Positions 25,137 through 33,032 are shown, numbered from the stretch's first letter. The stretch: DNA of 64,000 nt from Castellaniella sp041677825 (GCF_041677825.1 NZ_JBAYPG010000005.1:60130-124129); one strand, 5' to 3'. Made by a program: numbers and translations. The notes: generated by a model not told the origin, from the sequence alone.

Positions 25137-25853
25137 ATGGACCAGGTCTTCAACCATTGCCCCGTTGCACGCCAGTACAAACTGGGCGGCATGCAGAAAT
25201 TCGTGGCCGAGCGGCTGGTCGCCAGCCAGCACGATACGGCCAGTGTCACGGCCATGGCCGAAATCCCGGCCCAGCCGCTGCTGTCGGCCCAGCAGCGCAG
25301 CCGCGCGCAGGGGCTGGCCAGCAGCCTGACTCACCACATGATCCATCTGGTCGCGCGGTGCCTCGAACAGTATCCGCGTCTTAACGGCGCGCTGCACGAG
25401 GGCATCGTCTACGAGTTCGCCCAGATCAACGTGGCGCTGGCCATTGCCATGCCCAATGGCGACCTGCAGACGGTGGTCATCCGGGAAGCCAACCACAAGA
25501 GCCTGGCCGACATCGTTCAGGAAACCGATGCCCTGGTGGCCACGGCACGCGCCGGCAAGATCACCCTCGATCAGGTGCGCGGGGGCACCTTCACGCTCAG
25601 CAATTACGGCAGCCTGCAGCATACGACCTGGGCCACCCCCATCATTGCGCCGGGGCAATCCGGCGTTCTGGGCATGGGGCGCACGCGCCCTGCGCTGGTG
25701 GCCGACGACAGCGAGCAAGGCTGGCAGGTCGCCCCGATACTGCCCCTGTCCTTCACCTACGATCATCGCATCATCAACGGTGTGCCCGCCGGCCAGTTCC
25801 TCGAGGATCTGGCCCGGCACATCCATCAACTCGATACGGAGAACCCCCTATGA
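25137..25853 (+). CDS. Stand-alone E2 acyltransferase catalytic domain
   Basis: A 238-residue chloramphenicol-acetyltransferase-like E2 core that moves the acyl group from lipoyllysine to coenzyme A. Family blocks are MQKFVAERLVASQ at the start, INVALAIAMPNGDLQTVVI, GGTFTLSNYGS and the active-site FTYDHRIINGVPAGQF with the catalytic His. The N-terminal lipoyl and E1/E3-binding domains of a normal E2 are absent, so the protein is about half the usual length. ATG 25137 has a GGAGG site. It overlaps the next gene, a free lipoyl domain, as ATGA. Confidence 0.9.
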   Translation: MDQVFNHCPVARQYKLGGMQKFVAERLVASQHDTASVTAMAEIPAQPLLSAQQRSRAQGLASSLTHHMIHLVARCLEQYPRLNGALHEGIVYEFAQINVALAIAMPNGDLQTVVIREANHKSLADIVQETDALVATARAGKITLDQVRGGTFTLSNYGSLQHTTWATPIIAPGQSGVLGMGRTRPALVADDSEQGWQVAPILPLSFTYDHRIINGVPAGQFLEDLARHIHQLDTENPL

Positions 25854-26083
25854 GCAGCACCATCAGCGTCCCCGAACTGGCCAACGATTTTCAATCCGGC
25901 ACCCTGGTGGCCTGGCGCAAGGCAGTGGGCGACACGGTACAACCGGGTGATGTGGTGGCCGAAATCATGACCGACAAGGTCAACCTGGAAATCGAGTCAC
26001 CCCACGCGGGCACCATCAAGGCCCTGCTGGTCGAAATCGACGACACCGTCGACGTCGGCCAGGACATCATCACCCTCGAATGA
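25850..26083 (+). CDS. Free-standing lipoyl-domain protein
   Basis: A 77-residue protein that is a single lipoyl/biotinyl-attachment domain. The modified Lys is in EIMTDKVNLEIESP near residue 43; the second half, VGDTVQPGDVV and VDVGQDIITLE, follows the usual pattern. It supplies the swinging arm missing from the E2 protein just upstream, with which it overlaps by 4 bases. No peripheral-subunit-binding domain and no dihydrolipoyl dehydrogenase gene is present nearby, so E3 must come from elsewhere in the genome. Confidence 0.9.
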   Translation: MSSTISVPELANDFQSGTLVAWRKAVGDTVQPGDVVAEIMTDKVNLEIESPHAGTIKALLVEIDDTVDVGQDIITLE

Positions 26084-26205
26084 AGAGCGGCCACCATCTG
26101 CCCTGATTGGCTGGCGGCCGCCACAGGCCCCGGGGACGCCGTTGCAGGCACTCGTTGGCACGGTACCGGCCCGCAGGCCGGGGATTCCTGTGGCGCCCGG
26201 CCGGG

Positions 26206-26556
26206 TCATGCGCCGTCGGCATCGGGCACCGCGGCACGATGCACGGCCAGCCACACCGTGGGCCCGCTCGGGGCCGTACGTTCGACGCGGTGCCGACAGG
26301 CCCGTGGCAGCCAGCAATGATCCCCGGGTGCCAGGGTACGCGGTGCTGCCTCACCTTCGATGTGCAGCACAGCCTCGCCCTGCAGCACCACGACCCACTC
26401 ATCCCAATCCTGGTCGTACCAGAAGCCCGGCGGGCTGCACTGGCCGTGCGATACGATGCGCTCGATGCGCAGGCCCGGCACGCGCAGCAGATCCTGAAAG
26501 CTCTCCTGCGCCGTATCGACGGGCCATGCATCGAACAGATTGACAGGTATATCCAT
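26206..26556 (-). CDS. Cupin-domain protein
   Basis: A 116-residue single-domain cupin. The two motifs can be read: GFWYDQDWDEWVVVLQGEA for the first, with Glu and Asp in the usual metal-site region, and LAPGDHCWLPRACRHRVE for the second. The first motif lacks the HxH pair, so metal binding is uncertain. Start ATG 26556; the frame extends 17 codons upstream. It lies between two plus-strand operons and is divergent from the ABC transporter. Its enzymatic role is unknown; it could be an isomerase-like or sensor cupin. Confidence 0.8.
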   Translation of the reverse strand: MDIPVNLFDAWPVDTAQESFQDLLRVPGLRIERIVSHGQCSPPGFWYDQDWDEWVVVLQGEAVLHIEGEAAPRTLAPGDHCWLPRACRHRVERTAPSGPTVWLAVHRAAVPDADGA

Positions 26557-26639
26557 GGAAACCCCAACCCAAGCGCGGATGGTTCCAAAGTAACATAGGT
26601 CGATCATGTGATATCCGACCGAAGGCGCTTGGACCCGTA

Positions 26640-27446
26640 ATGCACAAAGGTTTCAGCTGGTTTGCCGGTTCTTCCAGAACGCGCAGTTCACGCGCCTTGC
26701 GGTTTTTCGTGCCACTGATCCTGCTGCTTGTGTTCTGGCAGGTCGTTATCATGGTTTTTCAGGTCAGCCCGCGGGTGTTTCCAGACGTCCCGACGGTGGC
26801 AAGGGCGGGCTTGAAAGCCTGGTCCGACGGTTCATTGCTCGCGCATACGGCAGCCAGCCTGTGGCGCATTGCCGTAGGCACCACCCTGGCACTGGTCACG
26901 GCCATACCGCTGGGCATCCTCATGGGCATCAACAAGGGGGTCTCGAGCTTTCTCACGCCCCTGTTGCGGTTCTTCTCCGCACTGGCCGGCATTGCCTGGA
27001 TCCCGATCGCCACCTTGTGGTTTGGCTATGGTTTTGGCGCAATCACCTTCATCATTTTCAATGCGGTCTTCTTCATCGTGGTCTACAACACCCTGCTCGG
27101 GGTGTCGACGATCCCCATGCCGCTGCGCCACGCCGCTGCGTCGCTCGGGGCGAGCCGTACGCAGATGCTGTTCCAGGTCCTGCTGCCCGGGGCCCTGGCC
27201 AACATCGTGATGGGCATCCGTACAGGCATGGGCTTTGCCTGGCGCGGCCTGATTGCGGCGGAAATCATCGCCACCAATCTCGGGCTGGGCTACATGCTGT
27301 TCCTGGCGCGTGACTTCTATCGCACCGAAGTGATCGTCTTCACCATGATCGTCATCGGTCTCATCTGGCTGGCACTCGACAGCCTGCTGCTCGCCCCGCT
27401 CGAGCGCGCGACGATCGAACGCTGGGGGCTGGTGCAAAGATCATGA
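26640..27446 (+). CDS. ABC importer permease (SsuC/TauC type), first of two
   Basis: A 268-residue inner-membrane permease with six predicted segments and the EAA-loop coupling motif AAASLGASRTQMLFQVLLPG near 160-180. It belongs to the nitrate/sulfonate/taurine/pyrimidine-precursor permease family. The start ATG 26640 has only a weak GGAC upstream; the divergent gap to the cupin gene contains an imperfect dyad GGTCG...CGACC around 26599-26621. It overlaps the second permease by 4 bases, indicating a heteromeric pore. Confidence 0.9.
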   Translation: MHKGFSWFAGSSRTRSSRALRFFVPLILLLVFWQVVIMVFQVSPRVFPDVPTVARAGLKAWSDGSLLAHTAASLWRIAVGTTLALVTAIPLGILMGINKGVSSFLTPLLRFFSALAGIAWIPIATLWFGYGFGAITFIIFNAVFFIVVYNTLLGVSTIPMPLRHAAASLGASRTQMLFQVLLPGALANIVMGIRTGMGFAWRGLIAAEIIATNLGLGYMLFLARDFYRTEVIVFTMIVIGLIWLALDSLLLAPLERATIERWGLVQRS

Positions 27447-28252
27447 AATGGCTGCAATCCTCCTCGCAAGCCTATGCCCACTGGGCTGGCCGCCATGCGT
27501 TCCTGGCTACACTGGCCCCCTTCGCCCTGCTCGTCGTGCTCTGGCAGGTGGTCGTCTGGATGGGTGTATTTCCACGCGTATTCCTGCCCGGGCCGGCCGA
27601 TGTCCTCGCTCGCGCAGGCGACCTGGTCTACAAGGGCATTCTTACCGGCTATCTGTCCGACAGCCTGATCCGTCTGGCCGTGGGCACGACGGCCGGCGTC
27701 ATCGTCGCCATTCCCCTGGGTGTGCTGATCGGGCTCAATCGTACTGCGCACTGGCTCTGCTGGCCCATCCTGCTGTTCTTCCAGGCCATTGGTGATATTG
27801 CCTGGCTGCCCATCCTGCTGGTCTGGTTCGGCTTCGGGCTCGAAACCATCACGTTCGTGCTGGTCTATACCGTGCTGTTCCCGGTCACCATGAACACGGT
27901 CCTTGGGGTGCGTTCGGTGCCCGAACAACTGCTGCGTGCCGCGCGCAGCCTGGGGGCCTCACGTGTCCGCGTGCTGTTCGAAGTCATTCTGCCCGGCGCC
28001 TTGCCCAACATCATGACCGGCCTGCGCAACGGGCTGGCGTTCGGCTGGCGCGCACTGATCGCGGCCGAGATCATCGTGGGCACCAGCGGTATCGGCTTTT
28101 TGATGTTCGATGCCCGGCGTGCAGGATCGGTTGAACCCATTCTGGTCGGGCTGGTGGTGCTGGGGGTGCTCTGGTATCTGGTCGATGGCTGGATCCTGGC
28201 CCCCATCGAAAGGCTTACCGGCCAGCGCTGGGGCCTGGTGACACAAGACTGA
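27443..28252 (+). CDS. ABC importer permease (SsuC/TauC type), second of two
   Basis: A 269-residue permease related to the preceding one. It has six predicted segments and the coupling loop ARSLGASRVRVLFEVILPG. The shared features with its neighbour (WQV near residue 30, PRVFLPGPADVL, GWRALIAAEIIVG) suggest an old duplication. It is translated through an ATGA overlap with the first permease and is followed 11 bases later by the ATPase gene. Confidence 0.9.
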   Translation: MKWLQSSSQAYAHWAGRHAFLATLAPFALLVVLWQVVVWMGVFPRVFLPGPADVLARAGDLVYKGILTGYLSDSLIRLAVGTTAGVIVAIPLGVLIGLNRTAHWLCWPILLFFQAIGDIAWLPILLVWFGFGLETITFVLVYTVLFPVTMNTVLGVRSVPEQLLRAARSLGASRVRVLFEVILPGALPNIMTGLRNGLAFGWRALIAAEIIVGTSGIGFLMFDARRAGSVEPILVGLVVLGVLWYLVDGWILAPIERLTGQRWGLVTQD

Positions 28253-28263
28253 CCAAGGCAGGC

Positions 28264-29022
28264 ATGAAGAATCTCGTCCTCGAATCATTGTCCAAGACCT
28301 ACTCCGACGCCTACCGTGGCGACGCTTTCGTGGCCGTCAGCGATGTATCCCTCGAGGTGCAGGAAGGCGACTTCGTCTCTGTCGTGGGCCCGTCGGGTTG
28401 TGGCAAATCCACCATACTGAACATGATTGCCGGCTTTCTCGAGCCCACCAGCGGGCGTGTCCTGGTGGGTGGCCAGGCTGTCGAGGGGCCCGGGCCAGAT
28501 CGCGGTGTGGTGTTTCAGTCGCACGCGCTCTTCCCCTGGAAGACCGTGGCCGACAATGTCACATTCGGGCCCCGGATGCGTGGTGTGGGGCGCGCCGAAC
28601 GCAAGAAGATCGCTGATGAATACCTTGCCCTGGCGGGCCTGTCACACGCTGCCGCGCTGTACCCCAACGAGCTTTCGGGCGGCATGCAGCAGCGCGTGGG
28701 CGTCGTGCGAGCCCTGGCCAACAACCCCGACGTGCTGCTGATGGATGAACCGTTCGCCAGCGTGGATGCCCAGACGCGCATGACGCTCCAGGAAGAGCTC
28801 ACGCGGATCTGGGAGGAACGCCGCACGACCGTCATCTTCATTACCCACGATGTCTCCGAGGCGGTGTTTCTGGCCAATCGGGTCATCGTGTTGTCCAACG
28901 GGCGTATCATGGACGAGGTCGCGGTGGATATCGACCGGCCCCGCTCGTGGGACCATCTCAATGAAGACGAGCACTTCAAGGCCCTGGTGAACCAGGTTCT
29001 TCAACTGGTGCGGACAGCCTGA
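28264..29022 (+). CDS. ABC importer ATPase (SsuB/TauB type)
   Basis: A 252-residue ATP-binding subunit. Walker A is VGPSGCGKST near 40-49, the Q-loop VVFQSHALFPW, the signature LSGGMQQR near 138 and Walker B VLLMDEPFASVD, then ITHDVSEAVFLANR. It belongs to the nitrate/sulfonate/taurine group and energises the two permeases upstream. One base separates its stop from the small membrane-protein gene that follows. Confidence 0.93.
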   Translation: MKNLVLESLSKTYSDAYRGDAFVAVSDVSLEVQEGDFVSVVGPSGCGKSTILNMIAGFLEPTSGRVLVGGQAVEGPGPDRGVVFQSHALFPWKTVADNVTFGPRMRGVGRAERKKIADEYLALAGLSHAAALYPNELSGGMQQRVGVVRALANNPDVLLMDEPFASVDAQTRMTLQEELTRIWEERRTTVIFITHDVSEAVFLANRVIVLSNGRIMDEVAVDIDRPRSWDHLNEDEHFKALVNQVLQLVRTA

Positions 29023-29023
29023 C

Positions 29024-29356
29024 ATGCTTCGCAGCCTGCTCCATTCGGCCCGTGGCAGAATCGTACTGCTGGTGATTCTTGCCATGCTGCTCTGGCAGGT
29101 ATGGCTCGGCATGGCATCGGTCTGGAAGGTTTCCGATCAATTCCCGCCCGATGCGCGTCGTGTCGATGTCCTTGTGACATTGCGCTTCGCGCCCGAGCGT
29201 TTTCACATCCAGAAATTTCAAGCGTTCGGGCGCGTTTCCGGTGCCGCCGGAACGACCGTTCAGGTGCGAGGCGTCCCCCCTGACGAACTCACGGATCTCG
29301 CACGCCCCTTCTGGGTTGCCAAGGTGGAACCCCTAAAACAAGGAGACAAACCATGA
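29024..29356 (+). CDS. Small single-pass membrane protein of the ABC operon
   Basis: A 110-residue protein I do not recognise. Residues about 13-33 form one hydrophobic helix (IVLLVILAMLLWQVWLG) and the rest is a soluble domain with alternating hydrophobic residues (VDVLVTLRFAPERFHIQKFQ), probably periplasmic. It sits between the ATPase (1-base gap) and binding-protein (4-base overlap) genes, so it is likely a dedicated accessory of this importer. It has no catalytic motif. Confidence 0.7.
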   Translation: MLRSLLHSARGRIVLLVILAMLLWQVWLGMASVWKVSDQFPPDARRVDVLVTLRFAPERFHIQKFQAFGRVSGAAGTTVQVRGVPPDELTDLARPFWVAKVEPLKQGDKP

Positions 29357-30429
29357 AGCTCAAATATCTAGGCACTCTGGCTGCGGCCATTGCAATGGCC
29401 ATTCCCATCGCCGCAAGCGCTCAGGACGATCTCGTCAAGATGCGTGCCGGCATGGTCTCGGGCATCGACCAGATCGCCCTGCCCATCGCCCAGGAAAAAG
29501 GCTTCTTCGAGAAGCACGGCCTGGACGTCACCATTGCCGAACCATTCGCAACCGGGGTGGATCTGCTCAATGCCCTGCAAAGCGGGGTGGTCGAAACCGC
29601 ACAGGTCGGGGTCCCCATGATCGGTGCCGTGGTGCGCGGGATGGACCTCGTGGCCTTTGGCAACTACAGCGGCAGCGCGGCCCAGCTGGGCTCGGACACC
29701 ACCCTGGCCGTTGTCGCACGCGAAGGCTCGGGCATCGACCCCAAGGACCTGTCCACGATCAAGGGCAAGAAGATTGCCACCTCGTTCGGCTCGATCAACC
29801 ACCTGCACATCCTGGCCCTAATCGAGGCCGCAGGCCTGGACATCAAGGATGTCGATCTGGTGAGCACTCCGCCGCCCGACATGACGGTGGCGCTGCTCAC
29901 CAAGGGCATCGATGCCTTCGACACATGGGATCCATGGCCCATCATTGCCCTGAAAGACGTGCCGGGGTCCTACGAGGTCGTGCGTGGCGGCAATTTCATC
30001 TCATACCTGGGCTTCAACGTCGCCATGCGGGACTGGCTCGAGAACAATGGCGCGACGGCCGAGAAATTCCTGGCCGCGCTCTCCGAGGCCGACCAGTGGA
30101 TGCGGGCTCACCCCGACGAAGCCGCACAGGTCGCAACGCGCTGGGTACCCGGGCTGGATCCGGCCGTTGCCCAGGAGGCCATGAAATACAACGTCCAGCA
30201 AACAGACCGCCGATTCTCGGCCAACAACTACAAGGCCCTGGACGATGCCGTCGCCACCCTGCATCGGCTCAAGTTTGTCGAAAGTGACTTCGACGTCAAC
30301 AAGCACATGGATTCGACGCACATCGTCAAGGTGATGAACGAACAGCCCGAACTGTTTACCGATCTCGAGGACATCTCGGATGATGCAATGATCGGCACAG
30401 GTTTTGTGTATGTCCGCAAGGCCGATTGA
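29353..30429 (+). CDS. ABC importer substrate-binding protein (SsuA/TauA/NMT1 type)
   Basis: A 358-residue periplasmic protein. The signal peptide of about 23 residues ends IAASA before QDDLVKMRAG. NMT1/SsuA-like segments are IAQEKGFFEKHGLDVTIAE, ALQSGVVETAQVGVP, GKKIATSFGSINHL and AFDTWDPWPIIA. The ligand is unknown; aliphatic sulfonates, taurine and hydroxymethylpyrimidine are bound by relatives. ATG 29353 follows AGGAG and overlaps the preceding stop. An intrinsic terminator closes the operon. Confidence 0.9.
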   Translation: MKLKYLGTLAAAIAMAIPIAASAQDDLVKMRAGMVSGIDQIALPIAQEKGFFEKHGLDVTIAEPFATGVDLLNALQSGVVETAQVGVPMIGAVVRGMDLVAFGNYSGSAAQLGSDTTLAVVAREGSGIDPKDLSTIKGKKIATSFGSINHLHILALIEAAGLDIKDVDLVSTPPPDMTVALLTKGIDAFDTWDPWPIIALKDVPGSYEVVRGGNFISYLGFNVAMRDWLENNGATAEKFLAALSEADQWMRAHPDEAAQVATRWVPGLDPAVAQEAMKYNVQQTDRRFSANNYKALDDAVATLHRLKFVESDFDVNKHMDSTHIVKVMNEQPELFTDLEDISDDAMIGTGFVYVRKAD

Positions 30430-30448
30430 GTCGTAACAGGCCTTGTTC

Positions 30449-30478
30449 AGCGCCCCTGCGGGGGCGCTTCGCGTTTTT
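30449..30478 (+). terminator. Rho-independent terminator of the ABC importer operon
   Basis: A perfect 8-bp GC stem AGCGCCCC / GGGGCGCT with a 4-base loop is followed by TCGCG and five Ts, 20 bases after the binding-protein stop. Confidence 0.85.
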
Positions 30479-30498
30479 GCACGCACTGGCTGATCGAG

Positions 30499-31155
30499 CT
30501 ACGTATCGACACCGCCGCTGATGACGATCAGACCGCCATAGGGCACCCAGCCTGGGACACAGCGTTCCAAGCAGCGGGCAGCCGGGGTCCCGGAGGGCCA
30601 ATAGACTGCACTGCGCAGGCGCAGATCCCGGACATTCAAGCCGTCGAACCCGGCGCGAAACTCGTCGGGCGACAGCCAGAGTGCGCCACGATATGAGTCA
30701 CTGCCCGCCCCACGGCCTTTTTCACGCCATAACAGACTGTGCCGGTTCAGCATGCCGATGGCAAATCGGCGCCGGGTGACCCGCACGACTTCGGCCACGG
30801 CCCTGCGCCAATGGTTTGTGAAGCACAGCGCGGCCATCGACCACACGTAGTCGAAACTGGCCTCGGAAAAAGGCAGGTCCACGACATCGGCCTGGAGATA
30901 ATTCGAGCGCGGGTCGGAACGACGCGCAAACGCCAGCGCCTCGGCGCTGAGATCGACCCCCGTGACCCGCAGGCCCGGGCGCATCGCCAGCCGTCGGGTG
31001 AACCAGCCCGTGCCGCAGCCGGCATCCAGCACATGGCCTTCTTCAGGCCAGCCGAGCTCATGCATCATCAGGCGGTATTCGACAGTTGCAATCCAGCGCC
31101 CTCTCGGTCTGTCATACCAGGCGTCGTACGCCGCCGGATCCCATGTATATGCCAT
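30499..31155 (-). CDS. Class I SAM-dependent methyltransferase
   Basis: A 218-residue methyltransferase of the Methyltransf_11 type. Motif I is VLDAGCGTGWFTRRLA near 43-58, followed by GVDLSAEALAFARR, and motif II DVVDLPFSEASFDYVWSMAAL. The acceptor is unknown. ATG 31155 is preceded by GGAG; the frame opens 13 codons earlier without a ribosome site. It follows the BrnTA module by 58 bases on the same strand and is convergent with the ABC importer. Confidence 0.85.
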   Translation of the reverse strand: MAYTWDPAAYDAWYDRPRGRWIATVEYRLMMHELGWPEEGHVLDAGCGTGWFTRRLAMRPGLRVTGVDLSAEALAFARRSDPRSNYLQADVVDLPFSEASFDYVWSMAALCFTNHWRRAVAEVVRVTRRRFAIGMLNRHSLLWREKGRGAGSDSYRGALWLSPDEFRAGFDGLNVRDLRLRSAVYWPSGTPAARCLERCVPGWVPYGGLIVISGGVDT

Positions 31156-31213
31156 GGCGGGCTCCAAAAATTTCTGCGCCCAGCAGGCCACCACCCTGCC
31201 AGCGTCTTGCCGG

Positions 31214-31489
31214 CTACGCGTGCTTCCTGGCCACCACCTTCTTCAAAGCCTCATTCATCCTGGTTTGCCAGCCTGGCCCGCCAGCCTTGAAGGCATCGAT
31301 CACGGCTTTGTCATAGCGGATGGTCACAGCCACCTTGGGGTTGTCCGAGCGCGGACGCCCTACCCGTTTCAACTGCCTGAATTCTTCCTGCCCCAGCTCG
31401 TAAGTATCCGGATCTGCGGCAATGCCACGGTTGATTGCCACATCCTCTTCGGGTGTCGGAGATATGTGTCCTGGCTTAAGCTTCAGCAT
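31214..31489 (-). CDS. brnA: BrnA antitoxin
   Basis: A 91-residue antitoxin of the BrnA (BrnA_antitoxin) family. The N-terminal segment contacts the toxin, and the C-terminal ribbon-helix-helix DNA-binding part reads VAVTIRYDKAVIDAFKAGGP and WQTRMNEALKKVV. BrnA binds BrnT and represses its own promoter. The start overlaps the brnT stop by 14 bases, in the toxin-first order of brnTA modules. The antitoxin looks intact. Confidence 0.92.
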   Translation of the reverse strand: MLKLKPGHISPTPEEDVAINRGIAADPDTYELGQEEFRQLKRVGRPRSDNPKVAVTIRYDKAVIDAFKAGGPGWQTRMNEALKKVVARKHA

Positions 31490-31739
31490 AATGTTTTTCC
31501 TCCCGGCGATCGACCTTGCGCAAGCTGATGATGCGCCGCTCTCCTGCGCGATCTACATACACGACCACGTATAGCCGCAGGCCTATATAGCCAATCGACA
31601 TCATCCGGTCTTCACCGTAGTCGCGGCGTCGGTCAGATCCGACCAACGCGTCACCCCATTCGAACTCCTGCGCCAAAGCAAGCGACACACCATGCTTGCG
31701 CTGATTGACGCCGTCTTTGGCCGGATCGAAGGTGATTTC
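31476..31739 (-). pseudogene. brnT: BrnT toxin with no visible start codon
   Basis: BrnT is a small ribonuclease toxin. The reading frame matches the family from IEITFDPAKDGVNQRKHGVS through RRIISLRKVDRREEKHYAEA, but the codon where family members have ATG is ATC (31739-31737). No ATG, GTG or TTG lies in frame between it and the upstream stop TAG. The first usable start is a GTG at 31688, giving 70 residues without the conserved N-terminal strand. Either the toxin is silenced, or ATC is used as a weak start. The rest of the frame is open. Confidence 0.75.
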
Positions 31740-31931
31740 GATGTGGTTATTGTAGTTACGAAAACGACCACGAACAAGCTATTTTTGTGATCACGAGTAT
31801 GCGCTTGGACGCCACGTCGCGCGCGTTCGAAGGTATCGATACCATCTTGCACAACCATCCTGCTCAATCCCCTGAGAATCGCCCCAACGGGCCCTGAGCA
31901 CCGAGCGCGCCAGTCGCATTTCAGGATCTCA

Positions 31932-31985
31932 TGCCCAGTATTTACGCTGGGCACACAACAACGTAGAATTCCAACTGGGAATTCT
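31932..31985 (+). promoter_or_regulatory. Two inverted repeats upstream of vapBC
   Basis: TGCCCAG / CTGGGCA (31932-31938 and 31947-31953) and AGAATTCC / GGAATTCT (31965-31972 and 31978-31985) are perfect dyads lying 20-75 bases before the vapB start. This is the usual place for the VapB operator; the second is the stronger candidate. The region 31740-31930 between brnT and here shows no gene. Confidence 0.6.
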
Positions 31986-32005
31986 TACTTTGTGGAGATC
32001 CAGTG

Positions 32006-32269
32006 ATGCAAGTGACCGAGAAAGGGCAAGTCACCATCCCCAAGCGCCTGCGTGACGCCGCCGGCATTCTACCCGGCAGCCACGTATCCTTCGCGATCGA
32101 AGGTGGAAAAATCATCATCCAGAAAGCGGGCACGGGCACGGACGATCGGCGCAAAGCGCTACGCGCGGCGGCCGCCAGAGTGCGCACGAGCCTGGACCAG
32201 CCCTTCAAACAGATGGACAGCGAAGCGATCATGGCGTTCCTGCGCCCTGACGACGATGGCCATGCTTGA
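32006..32269 (+). CDS. vapB: VapB antitoxin, AbrB/SpoVT type
   Basis: An 87-residue antitoxin. The N-terminal swapped-hairpin DNA-binding domain reads MQVTEKGQVTIPKRLRDAAG, with GSHVSFAIEGGKIIIQK after it. The C-terminal tail (SEAIMAFLRPDDD) should bind the toxin. ATG 32006 follows GGAG; a GTG one codon earlier is possible. The gene overlaps vapC by 14 bases. It is expected to repress its own promoter with VapC as co-repressor. Confidence 0.93.
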   Translation: MQVTEKGQVTIPKRLRDAAGILPGSHVSFAIEGGKIIIQKAGTGTDDRRKALRAAAARVRTSLDQPFKQMDSEAIMAFLRPDDDGHA

Positions 32270-32705
32270 TCTTTCCAAGTACGATGGCTTGGCGGGTTTT
32301 CTGGTCGACACCAATATCTGGATCGACTGCATGGACCCCGGCAGCCACTGGCACGAGTGGTCGGTTGATCAGATCCAGCGGTGCAGCGAACATGCACCCC
32401 TGCACGTCAATCTGGTGATCTACACCGAGCTGCTGATCCCCGGCCCGGACGTCGAGGCCCTGGATGCGATGCTCGATGTCTACGACACGCTGCGCAGCCC
32501 CTTGCCGTGGGCATGCGCGGGGCTGGCGGCAAAAGCCTGCTTGAGCTACCGTCGCAGTGGCGGCCCGCGCCCGGTGCCGTTGCCTGATTTCTACATTGGC
32601 GCCCATGCGGCTGCGGCCAACTTGAGCGTGCTCAGCCGCGATGTGCGGCCCTATCGCAACCATTTCCCACGCCTGCGCTGCATCGGCCCCGACACGGGAA
32701 CCTGA
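32256..32705 (+). CDS. vapC: VapC toxin, PIN-domain ribonuclease
   Basis: A 149-residue PIN-domain endoribonuclease toxin. The first acidic residue is in FLVDTNIWID, the conserved Glu in IYTELLIPG, and the last pair in LPDFYIGAHAAAANLSVLSRD, so the Mg-binding quartet seems complete. Targets of VapC toxins are usually tRNA or rRNA loops. ATG 32256 overlaps the end of vapB; ATG 32262 is the alternative. A long frame opens upstream but only within vapB, in a different frame. Confidence 0.92.
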   Translation: MAMLDLSKYDGLAGFLVDTNIWIDCMDPGSHWHEWSVDQIQRCSEHAPLHVNLVIYTELLIPGPDVEALDAMLDVYDTLRSPLPWACAGLAAKACLSYRRSGGPRPVPLPDFYIGAHAAAANLSVLSRDVRPYRNHFPRLRCIGPDTGT

Positions 32706-33032
32706 CAATTTTTTTAGTTTGAGTAGCGCAAGTACCATGGACAGCGCCTGACGCACCACGTCCAGCGCGGGGAATGCCGCGATTCCACCCACTGCCATCC
32801 CGACGACGCCCGCAGCCCGCGTCACGATGCTCGGCAGGCTCTTATCGATCTGCCCGCCATAGTCGGTATAGATGGATCCCTGATTGAGCTTTTGTTGCTG
32901 CGGTGAGGCAATGGCCCGAATCACCGAGTCGTCCACTTGCGCGCGGCTCAGGAAGCCCGCCCAGCCCGCCAGCCGCGTGAGCAGGTTCGAGTCCACCTGC
33001 GCCAGACCTGCATGCCGGTCGCTATCGTAGGG
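32706..33032 (-). pseudogene. Remnant of an unrecognised gene between two toxin modules
   Basis: The minus-strand frame from after a TGA at 33035 to the end of vapC reads as protein-like sequence (AGWAGFLSRAQVDDSVIRAI, then a hydrophobic stretch AAGVVGMAVGGIAAFPALDV). It then runs into the antisense of vapC, and no proper start or stop bounds it. It looks like an internal piece of a longer protein cut on both sides. I cannot name the family. The stretch 33033-33107 shows nothing. Confidence 0.35.

Noticed and set aside
31601..31954. 117-codon minus-strand frame overlapping brnT
   Set aside because: It is one frame off from the BrnT-like sequence, which explains the conserved residues better.
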